Assembly: GCF_947381555.1 (NCBI RefSeq)
Contig: NZ_CANCWQ010000024.1
Coordinates: 1 to 24,779, forward strand
Direction: 5' to 3'
Source: Limosilactobacillus pulli
Lineage (GTDB): Bacteria; Bacillota; Bacilli; Lactobacillales; Lactobacillaceae
Length of the DNA stretch: 24,779 nt
Shown here: positions 1-6,824 of the stretch, piece after piece
Layout: each line of letters opens with the position of its first letter
How positions within the stretch are numbered: the first letter of the stretch is position 1
Translations under genes and position numbers: made by a program
The notes under the pieces: generated by a model
Seen by the model: the letters and a program-made list of their open reading frames with translations, nothing else
What the model was told of the DNA's origin: nothing
The model's database searches: none

Positions 1-98
1 TCGTAATGATTGATGACCCTGCACATTTGTGTTCGTCGAAACTGTATTCAGTTTTCAAAGGTCTACCATGTAACCGATTTAGTTGATCAGTTACAACG
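1..98 (-). other. 5' leader of a ribosomal RNA operon (16S gene lies just outside the window)
   Basis: Read on the minus strand, the first ~65 bases carry the text typical of the 16S rRNA leader in lactobacilli. A boxA-like antitermination element (ACCTTTGAAAACTG, positions 49-62) is followed by a stretch containing CAAATGTGCAGGGTC (about 14-30). This element normally sits shortly upstream of the 16S gene, so the rRNA operon should run leftward off the window. No part of the mature 16S sequence is visible here. Confidence 0.8.
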
Positions 99-104
99 TT
101 TATT

Positions 105-132
105 ATTTTAACACTTGTAAATTATTTGTCAA
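105..132 (-). promoter_or_regulatory. rRNA operon promoter, proximal
   Basis: On the minus strand there is a perfect -35 TTGACA (127-132), a 16-bp spacer and a -10 TAAAAT (105-110). Transcription would begin near position 98, in front of the boxA-like leader. The strength and position fit the last promoter of an rrn operon. Confidence 0.8.
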
Positions 133-180
133 GAACTTTTCAAATTCTTTTTTCAAACATTTCAAACAAGCGACTTAAAT

Positions 181-209
181 AATATATCATGAAGTCATTT
201 AACTGTCAA
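181..209 (-). promoter_or_regulatory. rRNA operon promoter, middle
   Basis: On the minus strand there is a perfect -35 TTGACA (204-209), a 17-bp spacer and a -10 TATATT (181-186). It lies 77 bp upstream of the proximal promoter and points the same way. Tandem promoters are the rule for Firmicute rrn operons. Confidence 0.75.
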
Positions 210-286
210 CAACATTTTTAATCATCAGCAGTTAATCGAAGCAAAGTTCGCTGTAATCAACGTCTGCCTCATCGACAACGTTAACT

Positions 287-315
287 ACTATACCGATATA
301 TTGCCTAATCGTCAA
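287..315 (-). promoter_or_regulatory. rRNA operon promoter, distal (third)
   Basis: On the minus strand there is -35 TTGACG (310-315), a 17-bp spacer and -10 TATAGT (287-292). It is the third well-spaced promoter in the same direction. The remaining stretch 316-437, up to the end of ykuJ, shows no gene or clear terminator. Confidence 0.6.
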
Positions 316-437
316 CTATATTTTGAAAGTTTTTTCGTTAATTCAGAAACTGCGAACAAATCAAATTATCATGCCTTTAATCTTACAAGAAACTCGATGA
401 TTAGAAACTAAACTCATATTAAATATTCGAGTGAACG

Positions 438-686
438 TTAAAAGGAGTTCTTAAAATCGTACAAACAACGATAAACCTCAATTGCCGTCAGATCCAGATT
501 ATCAAACGTCATATAAGCAGCCGGCTGAAACTGTTCGAGCTCAAATTCACCGGTACTTTGTCGATACGTCACGGTGCAAATCTGAATTCCATAAGCAGAA
601 AAAGTACGTTGCTGAATATCACCATGGGTATCCTCTGCCATTGCATCCAAGCGACGTAAAATCCGCTGCAATTCTGAATGAATCAT
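438..686 (-). CDS. ykuJ: YkuJ family protein (DUF1797)
   Basis: This is an 82-aa protein of the YkuJ family, a small cytoplasmic protein of unresolved function conserved in Bacilli. The family signature is visible: an N-terminal helix rich in L/R/D, then the strand segment GIQICTVTY, FELEQF, and near the C-terminus FDNLDLTAIEVY, which matches the conserved 'FDNIDM..IEI' end of B. subtilis YkuJ. The ATG at 684-686 is preferred over an upstream in-frame TTG (690-692), because a GAGG lies 7 bases before the ATG but is too close to the TTG. It is separated from the lafC-like gene by a terminator at 753-780, so it should have its own promoter, perhaps around the AT-rich 700-745. The family assignment is firm; the cellular role is unknown. 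Confidence 0.85.
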   Translation of the reverse strand: MIHSELQRILRRLDAMAEDTHGDIQQRTFSAYGIQICTVTYRQSTGEFELEQFQPAAYMTFDNLDLTAIEVYRCLYDFKNSF

Positions 687-744
687 TATCAAACCTCATT
701 ACATAATTATTATTTTCTGGCACACCTATTACTTAAACCTCAGC

Positions 745-780
745 CAAATAAAAGAACCCAATCCTTAACGATCAGGTTCT
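745..780 (-). terminator. Rho-independent terminator of the glycolipid (laf) cluster
   Basis: Read on the minus strand, AGAACCTGATC pairs with GATTGGGTTCT over 11 bp (two G-U pairs). The loop is 6 nt and the stem is followed by TTTATTT. It lies 22 bases after the stop of the lafC-like gene. Confidence 0.8.
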
Positions 781-802
781 GACTAAGACTATTATATCGT
801 TA

Positions 803-1822
803 TCAATCGGGTTCGTGCACTCGATCCGGCTTGACCATCAAGGCAAACATCCCCGCAAACATCCCAAAGTAATAGGTCAAAATTCGCCAAAGCAGCATCG
901 CCAGTACCAACTTGCTGCCGGAGCCAACAAAACTTGAGAACAACACCGAAAAACTATACTCGGCCCCACCTGTCCCACCAGGAATCGGAAACAGTGAGAT
1001 CACCATGAAAATCAAGACATTCAAGCTGATAACCATAATGATGTTTAGTCCTTTGACTCCTAAAGACAGCATAATGAAATAAGGAATCAGGTAGTAAAAC
1101 GCCAGCTGTAGCAAGGTAATTAAACTAACCTTGGCCATTTTACCGTACTCACTTTTGATCTTCAGACTTTCTTGATAGAAGGTATCGATTTTTTCGTTAA
1201 GCGTGACTTGCATTTTTTGGTAGCGACCTTGCTTCATAAACCAATGTGCGGGTCGAATCAAGATATTGGTCGCTTTTTTGGTAAAGCCGTACCAGTACAT
1301 CACCAAAAGCAGACCAACGATCACACTCAGATGGATTAAAAAGCCAAAGACAACCAAAAGCGACAGAGCATGCAGCTTGGTCGCAATATAATGAAAGCCC
1401 ACCAACAGACTGATAATGAAGTTGATGACAATCATTGATTGAAAAACCACAAACTTCATCAACAGAACTGAGCTGGCCTGGCCACCGTCTACACCTGACT
1501 GCATCATAGCCAGCAGCTGAGCCGGCTGTCCACCCGTTGAAAAAGGCGTCAAACCATTTCCCAATTGCTCAACCAACGGAATTCGAATTGCATCTTTCCA
1601 GGTGAAGCCATCATGCCGATCGTTCATAAAAATCTTGACCACAACAGCTTCTAAAAACAGATACAGACAAATACACAAAAAGGCAATAGCAAACCAGCCC
1701 CAGTTTAGATGTTCCAAATCACCAATGATTGAAGACAGCTTAACATCACGCAGCGAATAGGCAAAGATCCCCACGCCGCACGCCAGCATCAGGATAAAAA
1801 CAATCCAATTTTTTCGCGACAT
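803..1822 (-). CDS. LafC-like flippase-fold membrane protein (LPG synthase TM family)
   Basis: This 339-aa integral membrane protein has about eight hydrophobic segments (for example residues 5-23, 40-62, 130-150, 155-180, 230-255, 260-285, 300-335). It belongs to the UPF0104 / lysylphosphatidylglycerol-synthase transmembrane family. The family's glycine-rich motif is present twice: PFSTGGQPAQLL in the first half and PIPGGTGGAEYSF in the second. It is the last gene of a three-gene unit, with its ATG 3 bases after the stop of the preceding glycosyltransferase and an AAGGAGGG ribosome site 7 bases upstream. In Listeria the matching gene order is lafA-lafB-lafC. The protein probably acts in glycolipid or lipoteichoic acid anchor handling at the membrane, but its exact activity is not established. 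It is too short to include the catalytic domain of MprF. Confidence 0.85.
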   Translation of the reverse strand: MSRKNWIVFILMLACGVGIFAYSLRDVKLSSIIGDLEHLNWGWFAIAFLCICLYLFLEAVVVKIFMNDRHDGFTWKDAIRIPLVEQLGNGLTPFSTGGQPAQLLAMMQSGVDGGQASSVLLMKFVVFQSMIVINFIISLLVGFHYIATKLHALSLLVVFGFLIHLSVIVGLLLVMYWYGFTKKATNILIRPAHWFMKQGRYQKMQVTLNEKIDTFYQESLKIKSEYGKMAKVSLITLLQLAFYYLIPYFIMLSLGVKGLNIIMVISLNVLIFMVISLFPIPGGTGGAEYSFSVLFSSFVGSGSKLVLAMLLWRILTYYFGMFAGMFALMVKPDRVHEPD

Positions 1823-1825
1823 CGC

Positions 1826-2848
1826 TTAGCCCTCCTTAGCCTGCTCCAGGTAGAATCGATGCCACACCTTGGCTAAATGGGCCTTGGAGTATTGCTGTGA
1901 TGCGGTATGGGCCGCCATTTTCAGCTCAGCCAGCCGTGATGGCGTGTTGCGCAGCCAGTCAAGTTTTTGCTGCATCTCATCAACGTCTTTGGCGGGCTCA
2001 TAATATCCTTGAATAATGGAATGATAAAGATCCAGATCCCGCAACATGACGGGCGTTCCGCAACTAAAAGCTTCTAAGACCGACATCGGAAACAGTTCAT
2101 TATATGACGGCAATAAAAACAGGTCCGCAATGTTGTTGAGTTCGGCAATCTGCTGACGCGTCACGATACCAGGAAATTTTAGATTGACTGGTGGATTAGC
2201 CACAATTTTTTTAAGGGCCGCATAGCCATCCGTAATCCGTCCAAACGAAAAACCGCCTGCCCAGATAAATTGTACGTCCGGGTTTTGCTCGGCCAATTGA
2301 ATAAAATCGAAAACACCCTTGCGCTCTTGAATCTGACCACTGCCAACGACGACGAACCGACGATGCGCGATCCCCCATTTGGTGCGCAGTCTTCTTCTTT
2401 CTACCGCGTCAACTGGATGGAAATTAGTATCATCAACAAAGTTTGGAATATACGTAATTTTGGCACGGGGAATGCCATAAGCCACGAGCTTGTCGATAAA
2501 TGAGGGATTAACCACGACCAGATGATCCATCCGCTTATAAAAGGCAATCACGTAGCGATAAAAGATGCCACGAAACGGCTGGGGGATCTTCAAACTGCCC
2601 TCTAACGTCTCTGGTAAAAAATGCACGTAGCCAATCTTGCGGCCGCGTTTTTTGGAAAAAGTCGAAAACCAAAACGGTAGGTCGATCGTATGATAGTGAC
2701 TGATATCACTAGTACGGTATTTATTGACCGCAATATCAAACTCATCTTTAAAGTTGGTCTCCAACAGATGCATCAGCTCTAGGTAGGCACTGCCCACTCC
2801 TTGACCAGCTACCTTGTCTGCTGAAGAATACATTGTAATTTTTAGCAT
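1826..2848 (-). CDS. lafB: Glycosyltransferase family 4, second glycolipid sugar transferase (LafB/BgsA type)
   Basis: This 340-aa GT4-family (GT-B fold) enzyme is expected to add the second hexose to monoglucosyl-diacylglycerol, making the diglycosyl lipid that anchors lipoteichoic acid. The start reads MLKITMYSSADKVAGQGVGSA, close to the 'ADKV.GQGVGSAYLE' opening of LafB/BgsA. The EX7E-type donor motif is NELFPMSVLEAF in the last third. There is no signal peptide, so it acts on the inner membrane face. The ATG at 2846-2848 is chosen over an in-frame TTG two codons upstream, because GAGG lies 6 bases before the ATG. It starts only 2 bases after the lafA stop, with its ribosome site inside the end of lafA, so translation is likely coupled. 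Whether the added sugar is glucose or galactose cannot be told from sequence. Confidence 0.85.
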   Translation of the reverse strand: MLKITMYSSADKVAGQGVGSAYLELMHLLETNFKDEFDIAVNKYRTSDISHYHTIDLPFWFSTFSKKRGRKIGYVHFLPETLEGSLKIPQPFRGIFYRYVIAFYKRMDHLVVVNPSFIDKLVAYGIPRAKITYIPNFVDDTNFHPVDAVERRRLRTKWGIAHRRFVVVGSGQIQERKGVFDFIQLAEQNPDVQFIWAGGFSFGRITDGYAALKKIVANPPVNLKFPGIVTRQQIAELNNIADLFLLPSYNELFPMSVLEAFSCGTPVMLRDLDLYHSIIQGYYEPAKDVDEMQQKLDWLRNTPSRLAELKMAAHTASQQYSKAHLAKVWHRFYLEQAKEG

Positions 2849-2850
2849 AC

Positions 2851-4059
2851 TCAACCTCGTTTACCAAACAAATGATGCTGATGCTTCTTTTCCTGCTGTT
2901 GTGCTTGCAGTCGCTGTTGACAGTCTTGATAAAAATCCATAACGCGCTGGCCAAAGACCTCCGATGAGATGTCATGCAGCTTTTGTTGGCGCTTGGCAAT
3001 CGTCTCTTGCGTGTCAGGATGATCAAGATAGTACAAAACGCCCTTGACCAGATCGCCTCGTTTTTGAAAACTCATTCCAATTGCTGGATCGTCAATCAGT
3101 TCATCGGTATATTCACTGCGCATCACGACAATTGGCAGATCAGATGCCAGCGCCTCATCATAGGTCAGCCCCTGTGACTCGGAATCAGAAGCCGAGACAA
3201 AAACGTCAGCCATTTGGTAAAAATGATGAACCTCTTCATTTTTGATCTCGCCGGTGAATTGAACGTGATCCTTGAGATCCATCTTGGCCACCTGACGCTC
3301 TAAAGTCCCACGTGCTGGGCCATCACCAACAATCAATAGCTGGGCATCGGGGCGAGTCTGCAAAATATCGGGCAGCGCCTCAATCAAAGCTTGAATGTTT
3401 TTTTCATAGGCCAGCCGACTGAGGGACAGTAATACCGGTACGTCATCGCTGTAGCCCAGGTTTTGACGCAGGTCGTGTTTTTGAGCGGCCGTATCCGATT
3501 TGGCATAGACCCTTAGATTAACCCCAGTCGGAATAATTCTGATCGGTGCAGTCACATCATATGCTTGCAGCGTCTCCAGTACTCTTTCGCTAGGAGCAAT
3601 CACCCCCGTCATGTTCTTAAGGTAAAGATGTGCCAACTTGGCAACGTCATGCGGCTTGATAATATGACCATTGGCAATGTAGTGCAGATAGTCTTGATAC
3701 ATTGTATGGTATGTGTGCAGACATGGAATATTCATTTCCTTGGCAACCATCTTTCCCATCATCCCCAAGGAAAATTCCGTCTGGTTATGAACGATATTCA
3801 GCTTTAGCTTGCGTGCCAGCTTTAAGGCCCGCACCCAGCCCCGAACGGCAATGCGTCGATCGGTAAATGAAACAAACGGAACGCTGGGAAAGCGATAGAT
3901 GCCATTTTCCGGATCATCGTGCTTGGCGGCTGGATCGGTCGTAGTGAAGATGTAGACGTGATGACCCTGTTCTGTCAACTCATCACGCAAAGTCTTAATC
4001 GACGTCGCAACGCCACTGACTTGTGGAAAATAAGTATCTGTAAACAACCCAATATTCAC
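2851..4059 (-). CDS. lafA: 1,2-diacylglycerol 3-glucosyltransferase (LafA/BgsB type)
   Basis: This 402-aa GT4-family glycosyltransferase is expected to transfer glucose from UDP-glucose to diacylglycerol, the first step of glycolipid anchor synthesis. The opening NIGLFTDTYFPQVSGVATSI and the donor-binding segment SASDSESQGLTYDEA (about residue 290, EX7E pattern) are characteristic of the family. The C-terminus is a basic, Gln/His-rich tail, possibly membrane-contacting. The start is taken as GTG at 4057-4059, preceded by AAAGGGGA at a 7-base distance. An upstream in-frame TTG (4081-4083) has no ribosome site and would add eight residues. It is the first gene of a three-gene unit with lafB and the lafC-like gene. 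The gap up to ptsI holds the ptsI terminator, so lafA needs its own promoter in 4060-4176, where no clear one was found. Confidence 0.88.
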   Translation of the reverse strand: MNIGLFTDTYFPQVSGVATSIKTLRDELTEQGHHVYIFTTTDPAAKHDDPENGIYRFPSVPFVSFTDRRIAVRGWVRALKLARKLKLNIVHNQTEFSLGMMGKMVAKEMNIPCLHTYHTMYQDYLHYIANGHIIKPHDVAKLAHLYLKNMTGVIAPSERVLETLQAYDVTAPIRIIPTGVNLRVYAKSDTAAQKHDLRQNLGYSDDVPVLLSLSRLAYEKNIQALIEALPDILQTRPDAQLLIVGDGPARGTLERQVAKMDLKDHVQFTGEIKNEEVHHFYQMADVFVSASDSESQGLTYDEALASDLPIVVMRSEYTDELIDDPAIGMSFQKRGDLVKGVLYYLDHPDTQETIAKRQQKLHDISSEVFGQRVMDFYQDCQQRLQAQQQEKKHQHHLFGKRG

Positions 4060-4176
4060 AATGCGATCCCCTTTGATTTTCAATCGCCATTTACGGCGAA
4101 CGGCTAATTATGATTCAGATTCAGTAATTTCCATTGTAACTGATTCTGCGTCATCAGATAACTGATTTTAACCCTA

Positions 4177-4208
4177 CAAAAAAGTCGCTTCAAGACATTT
4201 GAAGCGAC
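4177..4208 (-). terminator. Rho-independent terminator of ptsHI
   Basis: A perfect 10-bp stem (GTCGCTTCAA / TTGAAGCGAC, positions 4184-4208) with a 5-nt loop is followed on the minus strand by seven T residues. It begins 13 bases after the ptsI stop codon. Confidence 0.92.
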
Positions 4209-4220
4209 CTTGATCAAATT

Positions 4221-5954
4221 TTAGAAATTGAAGTTTTTCAATACGGGAACCCGACCCATGATCATTTTTTGTACTTCTTTGGCATTGCGGGCATTCATTG
4301 CCTGATGAACCAGTGGCTGTAATTGTCGAACGTGCAGCTCACTGATTAAAGAGCGAATCGGTAAGATACTGGAGCTGTTCATCGAAAACTCATCGATTCC
4401 CATCCCTAATAATAATGGCGTGGCAAGCGAACTGCTGGCCATCTCGCCACAAATACCGACCCATTTACCCTCTGCGTGTGCCGCGTCGACCGTATGCTTG
4501 ATAGCCCGCAAAACGGCTGGATGCAGCGTTTGGTAAAGGTGTGCGACCTGACTGTTGCCGCGATCAGCCGCAAACATGTACTGGGTCAAGTCGTTGGAGC
4601 CAATGCTGAAAAAGTCGGCATACTGGGCCAATTGATCAGCCATTTCAACAGCTGATGGTACCTCAACCATCATTCCGACCTCAATCTGGCGGGCACAGCC
4701 AATACCGCGGGCTGCCAGTTTTTGGCGCTCTTCATCCAGAATCTTGCGAGCTGCCAAAAATTCATCCAGTGTGCTGACCATTGGAAACATAATTGCCAAT
4801 CGACCATATACTGAGGCTCTGAGCAAGGCCCGCAACTGTGGACGCATTATCTCGGGATGAGCCAATGAAAAACGCAGCGAGCGCATGCCTAAAAACGGAT
4901 TGTCTTCAACTGGCGTTTGAATCGAAGCGATCGGTTTATCGCCGCCAATATCCAGTGTTCGAATGATTACACGTTCTGGCGTCATCTCGGCAATAATCTT
5001 TTTATAGATCTGGAACTGCTCTTCTTCGCTTGGCAAGGTATCGCGCCCCATAAACAAAGACTCGCTGCGCATCAGGCCAACCCCTTCTGCCCCGCTGTTT
5101 TTGGCGTCTTCTGCCTCATCGGACCAAAATACGTTGGCACCAATCTCAAAATGACGTCCATCGGCACTGATGGTTCGTTGATGCTTTAAAACGCCAAGCG
5201 ATTCCATTTCACGAGCATAGTCGCCAGCTTTTTTTTCGTATTCATCAATCTCAGCCGGCGTTGGGCTAAGCAGCACGCGACCATGAACCCCGTCAACGAT
5301 CAAAGAGGTGCCATCCAAAATTTCGCGCGTAGCCGTTTTGGTCCCGACCACGCTGGGCAGTGATTTTTCCTTGGTCATGATGGAAAAATGCGAGGTACTG
5401 CCGCCCAGATCCGTCACCAGGCCAACCACATAGCGTCGATCAAAGCGAGCAATGTCGGTTGGTGTCAAGCTGTGAGCAACGATAATCGCCTGGTGCTTGA
5501 GCCGGCTTGGATCGGGCAGTTCGATTCCCAAAATATGACTCATCAATCGCTTAAAAAGGTCTTGCATAGCGATTCCTCTTTGATGCAGGCCTTGTTGATC
5601 AGCAACATTTTCTGCAAGCCAACGATCGGTTTCTTTTTTAACGGCATAGCCCGCCGTATATTGATTGGTAACAATCTGATGCTCAATGGTCTGCTGAAAA
5701 TCTTCAGCAAGCACCAGCTGCAGCTGCATATCGACAACAACGGCCGATTGTTTATCAAGTTGAGCGTGGGCACGCTGACAGATCTCACGCAGCTCATTTG
5801 CCGTAATAGCAAAAGAATCATGAAGCCGAGCGACTTCATGATTCACATTATCGGTATGCTGCTGCTTAACGGATAGGTCAGGAACTCCCAGCAAATAGGC
5901 CGGTGCGATGGCAATGCCACCACCAGCCGCGATGCCATTGAGTTGTCTTGACAT
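4221..5954 (-). CDS. ptsI: Phosphoenolpyruvate-protein phosphotransferase (PTS enzyme I)
   Basis: Enzyme I (577 aa, normal length) takes phosphate from PEP and passes it to HPr, the first step of PTS sugar uptake in the cytoplasm. The phosphorylated histidine is H189 in GGSTSHFSIM. The C-terminal PEP-binding half shows GGDKPIAS, the signature segment DFFSIGSNDLTQY and the catalytic cysteine C502 in GICGEMASS. The ATG lies one base after the ptsH stop and its ribosome site is inside the end of ptsH, so the pair is translationally coupled. A strong terminator follows. The sequence shows no disruption. The classic ptsHI operon arrangement makes the call very secure. Confidence 0.97.
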   Translation of the reverse strand: MSRQLNGIAAGGGIAIAPAYLLGVPDLSVKQQHTDNVNHEVARLHDSFAITANELREICQRAHAQLDKQSAVVVDMQLQLVLAEDFQQTIEHQIVTNQYTAGYAVKKETDRWLAENVADQQGLHQRGIAMQDLFKRLMSHILGIELPDPSRLKHQAIIVAHSLTPTDIARFDRRYVVGLVTDLGGSTSHFSIMTKEKSLPSVVGTKTATREILDGTSLIVDGVHGRVLLSPTPAEIDEYEKKAGDYAREMESLGVLKHQRTISADGRHFEIGANVFWSDEAEDAKNSGAEGVGLMRSESLFMGRDTLPSEEEQFQIYKKIIAEMTPERVIIRTLDIGGDKPIASIQTPVEDNPFLGMRSLRFSLAHPEIMRPQLRALLRASVYGRLAIMFPMVSTLDEFLAARKILDEERQKLAARGIGCARQIEVGMMVEVPSAVEMADQLAQYADFFSIGSNDLTQYMFAADRGNSQVAHLYQTLHPAVLRAIKHTVDAAHAEGKWVGICGEMASSSLATPLLLGMGIDEFSMNSSSILPIRSLISELHVRQLQPLVHQAMNARNAKEVQKMIMGRVPVLKNFNF

Positions 5955-5955
5955 G

Positions 5956-6222
5956 TTAGTCCGCCAAGCCTTCTTTCTTCATCGTTTCAGCGATGGCTTC
6001 AATAGCTTCCTTTTCGTCATCGCCTTCTGCAGTGATCGTAACGTTGGCGTTTTGACCAACACCCAGGCTCATAACACCCATGATGGACTTCAGGTTAACG
6101 CTCTTGCCGTTATATGACAGGGAAACGTCAGAAGTGTACTTGGATGCAGTTTGTACCAGGATCGTAGCTGGACGAGCGTGGATACCAGTTTCAGCAGTAA
6201 TCGTAAAATCGCGTTTTTCCAT
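5956..6222 (-). CDS. ptsH: Phosphocarrier protein HPr
   Basis: This 88-aa HPr carries phosphate from enzyme I to sugar-specific EII proteins and, in Firmicutes, acts as CcpA co-repressor when phosphorylated on serine. H15 sits in TGIHARPAT (site for enzyme I) and S46 in NLKSIMGVM (HPr kinase site). Both are at the exact canonical positions when the ATG at 6220-6222 is used. That ATG has AAGGAG 10 bases upstream. Longer in-frame starts at 6261 and around 6231 would spoil the numbering and lack a usable ribosome site. It is the first gene of ptsHI. Confidence 0.97.
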   Translation of the reverse strand: MEKRDFTITAETGIHARPATILVQTASKYTSDVSLSYNGKSVNLKSIMGVMSLGVGQNANVTITAEGDDEKEAIEAIAETMKKEGLAD

Positions 6223-6266
6223 TGTAATCATTCTCCTTAAGGCTTTGTTGGGCATTGGCAATTGGC

Positions 6267-6281
6267 AACCAACGCTTTCAA
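6267..6281 (-). promoter_or_regulatory. Possible cre (CcpA) site at the ptsHI start region
   Basis: The minus strand reads TTGAAAGCGTTGGTT, which matches the degenerate cre consensus WTGNAANCGNWNNCW at 14 of 15 positions (T instead of C at position 14). It would overlap the transcription start expected from the -10 at 6289-6294, a position typical of repression. The match is by eye and not tested against background. Confidence 0.35.
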
Positions 6282-6288
6282 TATCTTA

Positions 6289-6317
6289 ATTGTAGCAATT
6301 GTAAGCGGTAAATACAA
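6289..6317 (-). promoter_or_regulatory. Probable ptsHI promoter
   Basis: On the minus strand there is -10 TACAAT (6289-6294), a 17-bp spacer and a weak -35 TTGTAT (6312-6317). It would give a leader of about 60 bases before ptsH. Confidence 0.5.
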
Positions 6318-6352
6318 GACGATTTATTGGCAAATGACGCCAAAATACGGAT

Positions 6353-6541
6353 TTAATCGCGTTTTATCAAATGATAGTGCAATTCTCCGCCCCGTTCGGC
6401 TTTCCCCTCAATCTGGGTCCGATACTCATAATCATGATAAATCGGTTGGAAGTCCATAAATTCCTCGGGTGTCACGACAAATTCCTCAATCTTACCGGCA
6501 CGCAAATCTTCGAGCAGCTGACGGTAGTCTTTGGCAGCCAT
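6353..6541 (-). CDS. Small conserved hypothetical protein between clpE and ptsH
   Basis: This 62-aa acidic soluble protein has no signal peptide or membrane segment. The first half reads as a helix with the repeated pattern DYRQLLEDLRAGKIEEF. The second contains YHDYEYRTQIEGKAERGG and a basic end (HYHLIKRD). The ATG is preceded by GAGGTGGGGA, a good ribosome site, and an AT-rich TATAAT-containing region lies upstream (6580-6600), so it looks genuinely expressed. It lies 36 bases upstream of the ptsH -35 and divergent from clpE. I do not recognise the family. From memory, a short unnamed gene also occupies the clpE-ptsH gap in related lactobacilli, which would support conservation, but this was not checked. 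Confidence 0.7.
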   Translation of the reverse strand: MAAKDYRQLLEDLRAGKIEEFVVTPEEFMDFQPIYHDYEYRTQIEGKAERGGELHYHLIKRD

Positions 6542-6739
6542 GCATTCCCCACCTCTTTTCCTGATTGATGTTTATACATTATATATTATAACGAATTTTT
6601 TTAAATGGCGGGGTTTTTAGTATTCTCATCCAACCAGTGCTAAAATCAAAGGTAGAAAGTTTGTCCTTCATTTTGACCTTTACCAACAAAACGCATCATA
6701 TCAAGCATTAATTAATTTGACTTTTATCGACTAAACTGC

Positions 6740-6767
6740 TTGATATATTACTAAAAGTAAGTATAAT
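6740..6767 (+). promoter_or_regulatory. clpE promoter
   Basis: -35 TTGATA (6740-6745), a 16-bp spacer and -10 TATAAT (6762-6767). The predicted start near 6774 falls immediately before the CtsR box. The -35 lies inside the right arm of a 10-bp inverted repeat (6698-6707 / 6737-6746). Confidence 0.7.
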
Positions 6768-6775
6768 TGCATTAT

Positions 6776-6792
6776 GGTCAAAAAAGGTCAAA
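6776..6792 (+). promoter_or_regulatory. CtsR operator
   Basis: GGTCAAAAAAGGTCAAA is a perfect tandem heptad (GGTCAAA, 3-base spacer, GGTCAAA) matching the CtsR consensus RGTCAAANANRGTCAAA. It lies at the expected clpE transcription start, so bound CtsR would block clpE until heat or protein stress. Extra half-sites on the minus strand occur at 6799-6805 and near 6717-6723. Confidence 0.92.
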
Positions 6793-6824
6793 TATAGTTT
6801 TGACTTTTGAGGGGGTACAGCTAA

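Noticed and set aside
482..706. Plus-strand open frame across ykuJ
   Set aside because: It is the antisense of a conserved family gene and has no ribosome site.
5388..5876. Long plus-strand open frame (162 codons) opposite ptsI
   Set aside because: It is a shadow of ptsI, with no ribosome site and no recognisable domain.
6660..6685. A second full CtsR box on the minus strand upstream of clpE (GGTCAAA ... GGACAAA)
   Set aside because: The two heptads are separated by 5 bases instead of 3 and one carries a mismatch; only half-sites can be claimed.
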